Below, piece after piece: positions 33,989 to 43,131 of a DNA stretch of 64,000 bases (the stretch's first letter is position 1; the number at the start of each line of letters is the position of its first letter). The notes under the pieces were generated by a model. The model saw only the letters and a program-made list of their open reading frames with translations, did no database searches and was not told the origin of the DNA. This stretch comes from Betaproteobacteria bacterium Ga0077523 (GTDB lineage: Bacteria; Pseudomonadota; Gammaproteobacteria; Burkholderiales; Ga0077523). Made by a program: the position numbers and the translations under genes. The DNA lies in NCBI GenBank assembly GCA_001464695.1, contig LNDQ01000079.1:1-64000 (forward strand). Direction: 5' to 3'.

Positions 33989-35056
33989 ATGCAAACCAGC
34001 ACCCAGGAACGTTCACCGCTCGCACTGCGCGAGGCGTGGGACCAGTTGAAGCGCACCCAGAAGCTGCGTGCCCGCGATGCCGCGAAGGCACTCGGCGTCG
34101 GTGAAGGCGAACTCGTCGCCTCGGAGATCGGAACCAGCACCACCCGCCTCGCCGGCGATCCGCGCGAGATCATGAAGCGCGTGCCCGAACTGGGCACCGT
34201 CATGGCGTTGACGCGCAACGAACACTGCGTGCACGAGAAGGTCGGGCCGTATCTCGACGTGAGCGCCAACGGCATGGTCGGCCTGGTGCTGGGCGAACTG
34301 ATCGACCTCAGGGTGTTCTTCATGCACTGGGCCCATACGTTCGCCGTCACCACCACGACGCCGCACGGGGAACAGCGCAGCCTGCAGTTCTTCGACAAGC
34401 ACGGCGATGCGGTCCACAAGATCATCCAGCGCGCCGAGACCGACCTCGCCGCGTGGGACCTCCTGGTGGCCGACTTCCGATCCGAGGACCAGACACCAGG
34501 CATCGCCACCGAGCCTCGTCCCACACCCGCTGCCGAGAAACCCGACGCCGAGATCGACGTCACGGGCTTTCGCAACGCGTGGTCCGCCATGACCGACACT
34601 CACGAATTCTTTCCGCTCCTGAAGAAGTTCAAGGTCGCCCGCACGCAGGCGCTGCGACTGGCCGATCCACAGTTCGCCCGCCCGGTATCCACCGATGCGT
34701 TCGCATGGACCATGCATACCGTGCGCGACTCGGGCGTGCCGATCATGGTGTTCGTCGGCAACCCCGGCATGATCCAGATCCACACCGGCCCGATCTCGAA
34801 CATCAAGGTCATGGACCGCTGGTTCAACGTGATGGATCCGGACTTCAACCTGCACATGCAGGAACCGTCGATCGCGTCTGCGTGGGTGGTGCGCAAGCCC
34901 ACCGCCGATGGCATCGTCACCTCGCTCGAGCTGTTCGACACCAACGGCGAGAACATCGCGCTGATCTTCGGCAAGCGCAAACCGGGCATTCCGGAATCGG
35001 AAGCCTGGCGCGAAGTGGTGGCGCAGATCGCGACCTCGGAACCGGCGGCGGCATGA
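33989..35056 (+). CDS. hmuS: HmuS/HemS-family heme-handling protein
   Basis: 355-aa cytoplasmic protein made of two related halves (about residues 30-175 and 200-345), as in HemS/HmuS/ChuS: LGEGELVASEIG-type start (AKALGVGEGELVASEIGTST), GTVMALTRNEHCVHEKVGPY with the probable heme-ligand His, DLRVFFMHWAHTFAV, and in the second half GNPGMIQIHTGPISNIKVMD and FNLHMQEPSIASAWVVRKPTADG. Family members bind and may degrade heme delivered by HmuTUV. ATG 33989 has a GGGAGAG site. Stop overlaps hmuT start by 4 nt. Confidence 0.95.
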   Translation: MQTSTQERSPLALREAWDQLKRTQKLRARDAAKALGVGEGELVASEIGTSTTRLAGDPREIMKRVPELGTVMALTRNEHCVHEKVGPYLDVSANGMVGLVLGELIDLRVFFMHWAHTFAVTTTTPHGEQRSLQFFDKHGDAVHKIIQRAETDLAAWDLLVADFRSEDQTPGIATEPRPTPAAEKPDAEIDVTGFRNAWSAMTDTHEFFPLLKKFKVARTQALRLADPQFARPVSTDAFAWTMHTVRDSGVPIMVFVGNPGMIQIHTGPISNIKVMDRWFNVMDPDFNLHMQEPSIASAWVVRKPTADGIVTSLELFDTNGENIALIFGKRKPGIPESEAWREVVAQIATSEPAAA

Positions 35057-35886
35057 GGCGCTCGCTGCTGGCACTGGCGCTCTGTACATTCACACTCGGG
35101 TCCGCCGCGGACGATGCGGTCGTCGCGGTGGGCGGCGCCGTGACCGAGATCGTCTATGCGCTCAAGGGGGAAGCGCGCCTCGCCGCGGTCGACACGACCA
35201 GCATCTATCCGGCGGCGGCGCTGGCGCTGCCGAAGGTGGGCTACCAGCGCCAGCTGTCCGCCGAAGGCTTGCTCTCGACCAACGCCAAGCAACTGATCGG
35301 GACCCCGGAGGCCGGACCGCCGACGGTGCTCGATCAGGTGCGCAACGCCGGCATGCGCGTGACCATCGTGTCCAACGAGCACAGCATCGACGGGGTGCGC
35401 AGCCGTATCCGCAGCATCGGTACAGCACTCGGACTGGATGCGTCGGCCATGGCCCTCGAAAGCCGTGTGGCGGACGACTGGTCGCGGGTGCAAGCGGAGA
35501 TCGCCGCGATGCCCGGCAAGCCGCGCGTGATCTTCATCCTCGCCCACGCCGGCCCGCCCATGGTCGCCGGCGGAAACACCGCGGCGGATGCCATGATTCG
35601 TCTCGCCGGTGCCGAGAACGCGGTGAAGGGCTTCGACGGCTATCGCCCGCTGACGCCTGAAGGACTCGCCGAGACGGCACCCGACGCGTTCGTCATCACG
35701 CGCGAAGGGTATGAATCCATGGGCGGCGAGAAGACCTTCTGGACCAAGCCCGGGTTCGCACTCACGCCGGCCGCGAAACACAAACGCGTAGTGGTGATGG
35801 ATGCGCTGTACCTGCTCGGCTTCGGTCCGCGCCTGCCGCAATCGGTGCGCGAGCTCGCGCGTGGCGTCCGCGGGTCGGCCGGATGA
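35053..35886 (+). CDS. hmuT: Periplasmic hemin-binding protein
   Basis: 277-aa class III solute-binding protein of the heme ABC transporter. Signal peptide (MRRSLLALALCTFTLGSAA), N-lobe VAVGGAVTEIVYALKGEARLAAVDTTSIYP with the conserved Tyr-containing segment, long backbone helix and C-lobe (FILAHAGPPMVAGGNTAADAMIRLAGAENA). HmuT proteins bind heme with a Tyr and a His. Coupled to hmuS and hmuU by ATGA overlaps on both sides. Confidence 0.94.
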   Translation: MRRSLLALALCTFTLGSAADDAVVAVGGAVTEIVYALKGEARLAAVDTTSIYPAAALALPKVGYQRQLSAEGLLSTNAKQLIGTPEAGPPTVLDQVRNAGMRVTIVSNEHSIDGVRSRIRSIGTALGLDASAMALESRVADDWSRVQAEIAAMPGKPRVIFILAHAGPPMVAGGNTAADAMIRLAGAENAVKGFDGYRPLTPEGLAETAPDAFVITREGYESMGGEKTFWTKPGFALTPAAKHKRVVVMDALYLLGFGPRLPQSVRELARGVRGSAG

Positions 35887-37001
35887 ACGCCGCAGCCCCC
35901 ACGGCACCGACGACCGGCAACGAACAGCGCCCCCCTTCCCGGCCTGGCGCGATCGCCGGTCGCTGGAACGCGCCGCGTACGCTGCTCGGATTGGTCGTGG
36001 CGTTGACGGTGGTCGCGCTCGTCGCCGCGGGACGCGGTGCGGTCCCGATCGCGCCCGGCGACGTCCTGCGAACGTTGCTGCATGGGTTCGGCTTCGCGGG
36101 AGATGCGGACGTATCCGAGTCCGCGCAGCGAGTCCTGTGGCACCTGCGCTTTCCGCGCGTGGCGCTCGCCATCGTGGCCGGTGCGGCGCTGGCGGTGTCG
36201 GGCGCGGCATTGCAGGGGCTCTTTCGCAATCCGCTCGCCGATCCCACCTTGATCGGCGTGTCGTTCGGCGCAGCCGCCGGTGCCGCAACCATGATCGTGC
36301 TGGGCCATCACATCGCACTGCCCGCGTGGTTCAGTCGCACCTGGCTGCTGCCGGCCGGCGCGTTCACCGGCGGCCTGCTCGCGACCGGACTCGCCTACCT
36401 GCTGAGTGCTGCGTCGCGCGATCGCGGTGTCGCTGCCCTGCTGTTGGCAGGCATCGCCGTGAACGCGGCCGCTTCTGCGCTGCTGGGGCTCTACTCGCAC
36501 ATCGCCGACGACGCGCAGTTGCGCAATATCTCGTTCTGGAATCTCGGCAGTCTCGGCGCGGCATCACCATCGACCCTCGGCGTCGTCGCACTGATCGCCC
36601 TGCCTGCCACGCTGGGTCTGCTCAAGCTCGCGCCGCAGTTCAACGCGCTGGCACTCGGCGAGGCCGCGGCGCAACACCTGGGCGTCAACGTGCGACGCTT
36701 GAAGACGATTTCCGTCATCCTGATCGCGGCCTGCGTCGGTGCGGTCACGGCTGTCACCGGCGTCATCGTGTTCGTGGGTCTCGTCGTGCCGCACGCGCTG
36801 CGTTTCGTGCTCGGCCCCGATCACCGCTGGCTGATGCCGGCCGCCGCCGTCGGCGGCGCGGCGCTGGTCACGGCCGCCGACCTCACCGCGCGGACGCTGC
36901 TCGCCCCTGCCGAACTGCCGATCGGCATCGTCACCGCCTTCATCGGCGTACCGTTCTTCGCCGCGCTGCTGATCCATTCCGGCCGGCGTCTGGGTCCATG
37001 A
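35883..37001 (+). CDS. hmuU: Hemin ABC transporter permease
   Basis: 372-aa FecCD/BtuC-family permease. After a Pro-rich cytoplasmic start (about 30 residues) there are about ten membrane segments. Family motifs: LRFPRVALAIVAGAALAVSGAALQGLFRNPLADPTLIGVSFGAA, then GEAAAQHLGVNVRRLK (coupling helix contacting HmuV), GVIVFVGLVVPHALRFVLGPDHRWLMP near the C-terminus. Forms a homodimer with two HmuV subunits and moves heme into the cytoplasm. Coupled to hmuT and hmuV by 4-nt overlaps. Confidence 0.95.
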   Translation: MNAAAPTAPTTGNEQRPPSRPGAIAGRWNAPRTLLGLVVALTVVALVAAGRGAVPIAPGDVLRTLLHGFGFAGDADVSESAQRVLWHLRFPRVALAIVAGAALAVSGAALQGLFRNPLADPTLIGVSFGAAAGAATMIVLGHHIALPAWFSRTWLLPAGAFTGGLLATGLAYLLSAASRDRGVAALLLAGIAVNAAASALLGLYSHIADDAQLRNISFWNLGSLGAASPSTLGVVALIALPATLGLLKLAPQFNALALGEAAAQHLGVNVRRLKTISVILIAACVGAVTAVTGVIVFVGLVVPHALRFVLGPDHRWLMPAAAVGGAALVTAADLTARTLLAPAELPIGIVTAFIGVPFFAALLIHSGRRLGP

Positions 37002-37801
37002 CACTCGCTGCCCATGCCGCGAGCTTCCACGCCGACCGGCGTGCGCTGCTGAGCGCCGTGACCCTCACGGTCGCACCGGGCGAAATGGTGGCGCTGCTCG
37101 GCCCCAACGGCGCTGGCAAGTCGACGCTGTTGAAGCTGCTCGCCGGAGACGTCGCGCCGAGCGCCGGCAGCGTCACGCTCGACGATGCTCCCATCGGTAC
37201 GATCAAGTCGCGCCATCTCGCGCGCCACCGTGCCGTGCTGCGCCAGGATCTCGCGTTGCCGTTCGCCTTCACCGCCGCCGAGGTGGTGCACATGGGGCGC
37301 CTGCCCCATCGCGGTACGGCCGACGAACGCGACGACGCGCGCATCGTCGCGGACGCCCTCGCCCTGCTCGACGCCGGTCACCTGGCCCACCGGCTCTACC
37401 CCACGTTGTCAGGCGGCGAACAGCAACGCGTGCAGCTCGCGCGCGCACTCGCGCAACTCTGGCTGCCGGATCGCACGCCCCGCTACCTGCTGCTGGACGA
37501 ACCGACGTCCAACCTCGACCTGGTGCATCAGCACCAGGCCTTGACCGTCGCTCATTCGTTCGCGCGCGATCGCGGCATCGGCGTGCTGGTGATCCTGCAC
37601 GACGTGGCGCTGGCCGTACGCCACGCCGATCGGCTCGCGCTGTTGAAGGGCGGGAAGCTGATCGCTTCCGGATCGGTGAATCAGGTCATCGAGACCACGA
37701 GCCTGGCGGACTGCTTCGAGATGGATTTCCGGATGGCGGACTTTGGTGCGGCGGGGCGGGTGCCGGTGGCGATACCTCGGGATTTGGTGACAGGGTCGTA
37801 A
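36998..37801 (+). CDS. hmuV: Hemin ABC transporter ATPase
   Basis: 267-aa ABC ATPase with Walker A GPNGAGKST, Q-loop LRQDLALPF, signature LSGGEQQRVQLARAL, Walker B YLLLDEPTSNLDL and switch His in ILHDVALAVRHAD. Last gene of the hmuSTUV set; its stop is followed by a palindromic repeat that separates it from the convergent cytochrome operon. Powers heme import through HmuU. Confidence 0.95.
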   Translation: MTLAAHAASFHADRRALLSAVTLTVAPGEMVALLGPNGAGKSTLLKLLAGDVAPSAGSVTLDDAPIGTIKSRHLARHRAVLRQDLALPFAFTAAEVVHMGRLPHRGTADERDDARIVADALALLDAGHLAHRLYPTLSGGEQQRVQLARALAQLWLPDRTPRYLLLDEPTSNLDLVHQHQALTVAHSFARDRGIGVLVILHDVALAVRHADRLALLKGGKLIASGSVNQVIETTSLADCFEMDFRMADFGAAGRVPVAIPRDLVTGS

Positions 37802-37815
37802 CTGCGATCGATTGG

Positions 37816-37904
37816 CCCCCACCCTAACCCTCCCCCGGCAAAGCCGGGGGAGGGGACGTACACCCCTTCCCCCGACTATGTCGGGGGAAGGTTGGGATGG
37901 GGGC
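37816..37904. repeat. Palindromic repeats between convergent operons
   Basis: Two palindromes of the dispersed family (CCCTCCCCCGGC arms, about 37828-37854; CCTTCCCCCGAC arms, about 37865-37891) lie between the ends of the hemin operon and the cytochrome operon. They could act as a bidirectional transcription stop. Confidence 0.85.
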
Positions 37905-37910
37905 AACGCG

Positions 37911-39362
37911 TTACAAAGTTTTCAGGTACTCGATCAACGCCCGCTTCCTATCCGCCGAAAGCGCAGTCCCGTATTCATGCCCCTGGTTCCCGTTGCCGCG
38001 CTCGGTCACGTCGAACTTCGTGCCGACCCTCCGCGCCTCCGGACCATCGGCCACGAACCCCACGTTCACCTGATCGTAGACGTCGTACCCACGATAGAAC
38101 ACCTTGGTGCGCCGGGACGCAGGCTCCAGCAGCTCACGCAGGTTCATCACCGCACCGTTGTGCAGGTACGGCGCACGCAACCAGATCCCGTCCAGGTGCG
38201 CGGCGATGTAGCCCACGAGATCCTGCTCCACCAGCCCGCGGCGCTTGACCCCCATGTTCGCCACGACGATGTTGCCGTCGATGGCTGCCTGCTTGTTCCA
38301 GCTCTCGAGGCGGTTACGGTCGGTGCCCACCTCGGCCAACGGCACCGGACGTCCGGTGCGATTGCTGCGATGGCACTGCGCACAGGTCTCGTCGAACACC
38401 TTGGCTCCGCTCGCGGCGAGGTCGAGGTCGACCTCGAAGGGATACTTGGGCGGCGGGCGCTTGCGCAGGTACTCCTCGAGCCATTGCATCTGCGCCTCGA
38501 AATCGCGCTGCGGCTTCAACACGATGCCGAGTGCGGAATCGACCAGCACCGAGCGCGGGTCCCAGGTGGCACCATCCCAGTTGAGCGTCTGGCCTTCCTT
38601 GTACTTGTCGAGGTTCCAGATGGAGGGCATGTCGGCCGGGCCGAAGGTGCCGTCCTCGGGGCGCTCCAGCATGAAGTACTTGGTGAGGTTCATCGGGTCG
38701 TCGCGCCCGCGTCCCCAGTCGGGCATGCCGTGCCGGTTCATCCACGCGAACTGCCCTTCGCGCTCCAGCAGGCGCTGCTTCACGATCGGGATGATGGCAA
38801 AGCGATACAGCAGGCGATCGATGAACGACATGCCGTAGATGAGGTCGATCTCGCGCATGACGTTGTCAGGGGTGAACCGCGGATCCTTCGCGCACTTGAT
38901 GAGGAAGCGGAAGTACGCCTGTACATCCGTGGTATGCCCCGGTGCCGCGATGACGTAGGTGGGGTTCTCGTCGGGCGACGCGCGATAGCTCGCGGTGTGG
39001 CACACCGCGCAGTTGTTGCCGACGCGCTCGAACCCGATGGTCTTCTTCGGGAATCCGATCGGCAGGTCGTGGCCTTCCTCCCACGCGATGCCGAGCGACG
39101 CGTAGCCGCCCGGCCCGGGCAGGTACTCGGGAAACATGCGCGGCAGCACCACGAAGATCCAGTAGGGCACGCCGGCCTCGTTCTCGCCGCCAAGCGAGCC
39201 GTACTTGAACCGCTCCTCGCCATTCGCGAACGGCGGCTGCGGCACCTCGCGGAAGAATTTGTACCAGGCGAACGCCCCGCCGCCGAGGAGCAGCAGAGCG
39301 ATGACGAGCAGGATCCACTGGATCTTGCGCAGGCGCTTCATGTTGACCGGTGTGACGTTCAT
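37911..39362 (-). CDS. Diheme c-type cytochrome, membrane anchored
   Basis: 483 aa. N-terminal membrane anchor (LRKIQWILLVIALLLLGGGAFAWY), then a large periplasmic domain with two heme sites, NNCAVCHT (about residue 122) and ETCAQCHR (about residue 325). The C-terminal half has GIWLRAPYLHNGAVMNLRELLEP, a motif of the MauG/bacterial cytochrome c peroxidase/RoxA-like superfamily, and ends ALIEYLKTL. Clearly a paralogue of the next gene upstream (39374-40876). ATG 39362 follows an AGGGAG site and lies 11 bp after that gene's stop. Last gene of a five-gene operon. Oxidase, peroxidase or dioxygenase activity cannot be told from sequence alone. Confidence 0.85.
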   Translation of the reverse strand: MNVTPVNMKRLRKIQWILLVIALLLLGGGAFAWYKFFREVPQPPFANGEERFKYGSLGGENEAGVPYWIFVVLPRMFPEYLPGPGGYASLGIAWEEGHDLPIGFPKKTIGFERVGNNCAVCHTASYRASPDENPTYVIAAPGHTTDVQAYFRFLIKCAKDPRFTPDNVMREIDLIYGMSFIDRLLYRFAIIPIVKQRLLEREGQFAWMNRHGMPDWGRGRDDPMNLTKYFMLERPEDGTFGPADMPSIWNLDKYKEGQTLNWDGATWDPRSVLVDSALGIVLKPQRDFEAQMQWLEEYLRKRPPPKYPFEVDLDLAASGAKVFDETCAQCHRSNRTGRPVPLAEVGTDRNRLESWNKQAAIDGNIVVANMGVKRRGLVEQDLVGYIAAHLDGIWLRAPYLHNGAVMNLRELLEPASRRTKVFYRGYDVYDQVNVGFVADGPEARRVGTKFDVTERGNGNQGHEYGTALSADRKRALIEYLKTL

Positions 39363-39373
39363 CCCGTGTCTCC

Positions 39374-40876
39374 CTAGAACGTCTTCAAGTATTCGATCAG
39401 CGCGTCCTTGTCGGCCGCGGACAAGGTCGTTCCGTATGCCGGGCCGTCATGACCCTCGTTCCCGTTGCCGGGCTCGCGCGTATCGATCAGGTGGAACGGT
39501 TTGCCGTTCTCGGACCCGATGTCCCACACGAAGCCCACGTCGTCCGGGTCGTACACGTCGTAGCCGCGATAGAACCGCACCGGGCGTCGCGCCGCGGGCT
39601 CGAGCAGCGCCCGCAGGGTCGGCACCGATCCGTTGTGCAGGTACGGCGCACGCAACCAGAGCCCGTCGAGCGGCATGTTCGCGTAACCGTAGGTCTTGCG
39701 GAAATTGCGGAACCAGTACTGGTCGTAGCCGGCATAGAGCTGGCCCTGGTTGACCGCGAGCTCGTACGTGTAGGAATCGAGGCGGCCGCGGTCGGTGCCG
39801 ATCTTCGCGATCGGCGTCACCTTGCCCACCAGCTTGCCGCTGAAATCGCGGCCGGTGCGGCCGTGACAGACCGCGCAGTACTTGCCGTACACGACCTTGC
39901 CCCGCTCGGCCGCTGCCTTGTCGATCGGGTAGGGATACGCCGGTGGTTCGAGATCGAGCAGCCAGTCCTCGACGCGACCGATGGCCCGATGATCGACGGT
40001 CGGCGGCGTGGCCCCGGTGCCGAAAGCCGCGCTCAGGTTGCGTTCCTCGACCTTGCGGTTGTTGCCGTCCCAGTGCAGCTGCATGTCGGCCACCTTGCGC
40101 GGCCGCTGCAGCCAGATCGACGGAAAGTCCGACACGCCGGCGAGTTCCGACGGTGCCAGCTTGTCGCCGGGGAAGTTGAAGATCGCCTTGGCGAAATTGA
40201 ACGTGTCCACCCGGCCCGGTCCCCACGGCTTCTGGCGCTCCGTGAACGAGAAGCGCGCCGACAGCATGCGGATACGGTCCTGCATGAGGTACACCGCCAG
40301 CGGATAGACCAGGTAGCGGTCGATCAAGTCGAGCTTGGTGCCCTGCCCTTCGATGGCAGCGATGACGTATTCGGGCGTGAAGCGATCGCTCTTGGCGCAC
40401 TGGAAGAAGAAGTTCTGAAAAGCGAGCACGTTGAAGTTGTTGGCAGGCATGCCCACGATCAGTCGCGGTTGCGCATCGCGCCGGTCGCGCACCGTGCTGG
40501 TGTGGCAGACCGCGCAATTCAGGAATACGCGATCGATGCCGGTGACGCGCCGCTTCGACACGCCCACCGGCAGGTCACGATCGCCCTCGAACAGCATGCC
40601 GACCGACTGGTAGCCCTTGCCCGGCAACTGGGCAGCACACAGCTCCGGCATCGCCTTCCAGACGAGATACGGGAATCCGGACTCGCGTTCGCCGCCGGTG
40701 GAGCCGTACTTGTAGTGCTCGACGATGTCCTCGTAGACCACTGGCCGGTCGGTGAGGAACCGGTTCGCGAGGTAGAGCCCGGCCACGATGACGACAAGCA
40801 CCACCGCCGCGACGATGCGGCTGCACCATCCCGCCAGCAACCGCTGCCACCAGAACGCGTGTTTCGCTTCGTCCAT
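39374..40876 (-). CDS. Diheme c-type cytochrome, paralogue of neighbour
   Basis: 500 aa from ATG 40876 (GGGAGG nine bases upstream; ATG 40903 adds nine residues with a poorer site). Membrane anchor (SRIVAAVVLVVIVAGLYLANRFL), heme motifs NCAVCHT and KYCAVCHG, then LDGLWLRAPYLHNGSVPTLRALLEPAARRPVRFYRGYDVYDPDDVGFV and ALIEYLKTF. It aligns with the 483-aa neighbour over its whole length (FKYGS/YKYGSTGGE, heme sites, APYLHNG, FYRGYDVYD), so the pair arose by duplication. RoxA/MauG-like superfamily; substrate unknown. Fourth gene of the cytochrome operon. Confidence 0.86.
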   Translation of the reverse strand: MDEAKHAFWWQRLLAGWCSRIVAAVVLVVIVAGLYLANRFLTDRPVVYEDIVEHYKYGSTGGERESGFPYLVWKAMPELCAAQLPGKGYQSVGMLFEGDRDLPVGVSKRRVTGIDRVFLNCAVCHTSTVRDRRDAQPRLIVGMPANNFNVLAFQNFFFQCAKSDRFTPEYVIAAIEGQGTKLDLIDRYLVYPLAVYLMQDRIRMLSARFSFTERQKPWGPGRVDTFNFAKAIFNFPGDKLAPSELAGVSDFPSIWLQRPRKVADMQLHWDGNNRKVEERNLSAAFGTGATPPTVDHRAIGRVEDWLLDLEPPAYPYPIDKAAAERGKVVYGKYCAVCHGRTGRDFSGKLVGKVTPIAKIGTDRGRLDSYTYELAVNQGQLYAGYDQYWFRNFRKTYGYANMPLDGLWLRAPYLHNGSVPTLRALLEPAARRPVRFYRGYDVYDPDDVGFVWDIGSENGKPFHLIDTREPGNGNEGHDGPAYGTTLSAADKDALIEYLKTF

Positions 40877-40977
40877 GCGTGCCGCCCTCCCGGTCGGCCT
40901 CATCTCGTGACTACCGGCGCCGATGATCGGCCCCGGGATTGCGCCGCGACTCGCGGCGGGTACCTATCGTGGATCCG

Positions 40978-43131
40978 TCACACGCCGCGGCCGGCGAGAC
41001 ATGGCTGCAGCTTTTCGTAGTCGCCGCCCGGAGCTCCGGCTCCGAGCGCCTTGATCGCCGCCCTGAGGCGCGCGAGTTCGTCGCCGTCGCGCCACTGGGT
41101 TTCCGTGCGGCCCAGCATCGGCAATGCGTGCACCGGCGGCATGGGCGTCTTGGCGCGCTGCGTCGCGTCCATCCGCCACATGTCGAGGCGAAAGGCGATC
41201 CGTGGTGCGCACTGCCGCACCCGCGCTTCGATCTCGCGCGCATCCCCTTGCAGCCAGTTGGGCGGAAACGCGTCGGCACTGCGATGGCAGGCACCGCAGA
41301 ACCGCAGAAAGTCCTGGATGCCCGCGCTGACGCCGGCGACCGGCTGCGTGGGTGCAGGAGCACCGGCATCTTCGAGAACGATCGCCGGCATGGCACTCGC
41401 GTCGAGACAGCACCACTCAAGCTTGCCTAGCCCCAAGGCTTCGAACAATGCCGGCATGATCCGGGCACGCTGGAACGGCAGTGGCGCCAGCGAGTCCGTC
41501 TTGCCGCTTGTCATGCCCAGTGCCAGACGGTCCACGGCCTCGTCCAGCAGCGCGATGTCGTCGCGCACAACCACCTCGGCAACACCGCGCCCATCGTCGG
41601 CTCCGGACCAGCGCACGGCGATCGACTCGATGCGCTCGCCCCGTGCCGTCCGCCCTTCGTGAGCACCACGCCGAACTCGGAAGTTCGCGAGCCGCGTGCG
41701 CGCCGTGCCACCGGCCACAGCCAACCCGACGGCGTCCGGTTCGCTGCCCAGGCCGAATCGATCCAGGTCGCCGTGGGTCACGCGCTCGCCTTGCAGATAC
41801 AAGCGGCCTGCCAGTCGCATGGCCCCCGGCGACCCGCAGCGAAACCCCACGCGTGGCGGGACCGTATCGCGACGGACGCTCACGGTGCAGTCGGCACGGT
41901 GAACTCTTTGCGGGGCATCCGCACGGCGCAGGTGGACATCGATGCGCCGCACGTCGGTGGCAGCAACAAACTCGGCAAGGCCGGCAGCGAGGCGCCGGCC
42001 GTGGTCCGCATCGACCGGCCAGACCTCGAGCGGCAGCCGCGGCACCAGGGGTTCGAACGGCGCCGCCACGGCATCGGCATGGTCCCGATCATTCGTTCTC
42101 TCCACCGGAATCCGGTTGGGTACGTCGGGATTCGGCACCTTGAGGCCTGTGGGCCACAGGCGGCGGCCCTGGACCGCGAGCGTCGGAGCGAGAGTCTTCG
42201 CGTACGCATCGCTCGTGACATCGATGCCCTGCTGCCCACCCATGAGGTAACGCAGCGCGAGTTGCAACGCCGCAGCACGGCATCGCACCGCGGCCGCATC
42301 GTGCTCTCCGCACCCGCGCTGCCACAGGAGCTGAGTCGCCGAATAGAGGTTCGCCCGGTCGGTCGCGGTATCGATGGCATAGGGTGTCTCGACACCGGTG
42401 CGCACGGCATGTCGGTGGTACTCGCGCCCGTGTACCGACAACTGCCCGGCCACCTGCGCATTGGCATTGGTCTCATCCCACAGCGGCCGCGCGAACAGCG
42501 GTGCACCGTTCTGGTGACAGGCCACGCAGACAGCGCGCCGCGCATAGGTGACGTGCGGCTTGGCGCCGCCGCGGTAGTCCTTCACCACCTGGAACTCGAA
42601 TCGCGCGGCCGCTTCGTTGTAGCTGATCACCTCCAGCACCGCGGCCTTCTCCTGGTAGCCGATGTACAGGCGATCCTTGAGCAGCATGCCGGCATCCGTA
42701 CCGGTCCCCGCACGTGGATTGCCGGTCACGGCCGTCACGACCCTGGGAAACCGAAAGAAGTCCGGCGCCGCGGCACTGCGCTGCAACGAACGCCCGAGCG
42801 GAATGAGCACCGTACGGATCGACGCGGAGTCCGGATCGAGACGCCGCTCGATGGCTTGCAGGAGCTTGGCGAACGGGAATGGCAACCGGTGGCCGGTGCC
42901 GCCATCGCCCTGGCCCGCGAACAGATGATCGAACAACGAGCGCCCCACCGGTGGCGCGTCGGGGCCGGGCTCTTTCGGATCGACGATCCACGTGCCGCGG
43001 TCGGCGTCACCGACAAGTTGTGCCAGCGCGCACAAGGGCACCGCTGCTGCGAGCAACCCGAAGCCGCTGCGGCGCAGCCAGGCCCCGAGCCAGCGCGCGG
43101 CGGTCAGCCGACGCCGCACGACAGCGTTCAT
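40978..43131 (-). CDS. Large exported c-type cytochrome
   Basis: 717 aa. Signal peptide after an Arg-rich start (to LCALAQ), then two CxxCH heme sites far apart: AVCVACHQNGAPLFARPLWDE (about residue 200) and CGACHRSADAFPPNWLQGD near the C-terminus (about residue 605). Between them lies a long beta-rich region with no motif that I know. ATG 43131 overlaps the stop of the upstream lipoprotein gene by 4 nt. It is not a paralogue of the two shorter cytochromes. Periplasmic redox partner or catalytic subunit of the same system. Confidence 0.8.
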   Translation of the reverse strand: MNAVVRRRLTAARWLGAWLRRSGFGLLAAAVPLCALAQLVGDADRGTWIVDPKEPGPDAPPVGRSLFDHLFAGQGDGGTGHRLPFPFAKLLQAIERRLDPDSASIRTVLIPLGRSLQRSAAAPDFFRFPRVVTAVTGNPRAGTGTDAGMLLKDRLYIGYQEKAAVLEVISYNEAAARFEFQVVKDYRGGAKPHVTYARRAVCVACHQNGAPLFARPLWDETNANAQVAGQLSVHGREYHRHAVRTGVETPYAIDTATDRANLYSATQLLWQRGCGEHDAAAVRCRAAALQLALRYLMGGQQGIDVTSDAYAKTLAPTLAVQGRRLWPTGLKVPNPDVPNRIPVERTNDRDHADAVAAPFEPLVPRLPLEVWPVDADHGRRLAAGLAEFVAATDVRRIDVHLRRADAPQRVHRADCTVSVRRDTVPPRVGFRCGSPGAMRLAGRLYLQGERVTHGDLDRFGLGSEPDAVGLAVAGGTARTRLANFRVRRGAHEGRTARGERIESIAVRWSGADDGRGVAEVVVRDDIALLDEAVDRLALGMTSGKTDSLAPLPFQRARIMPALFEALGLGKLEWCCLDASAMPAIVLEDAGAPAPTQPVAGVSAGIQDFLRFCGACHRSADAFPPNWLQGDAREIEARVRQCAPRIAFRLDMWRMDATQRAKTPMPPVHALPMLGRTETQWRDGDELARLRAAIKALGAGAPGGDYEKLQPCLAGRGV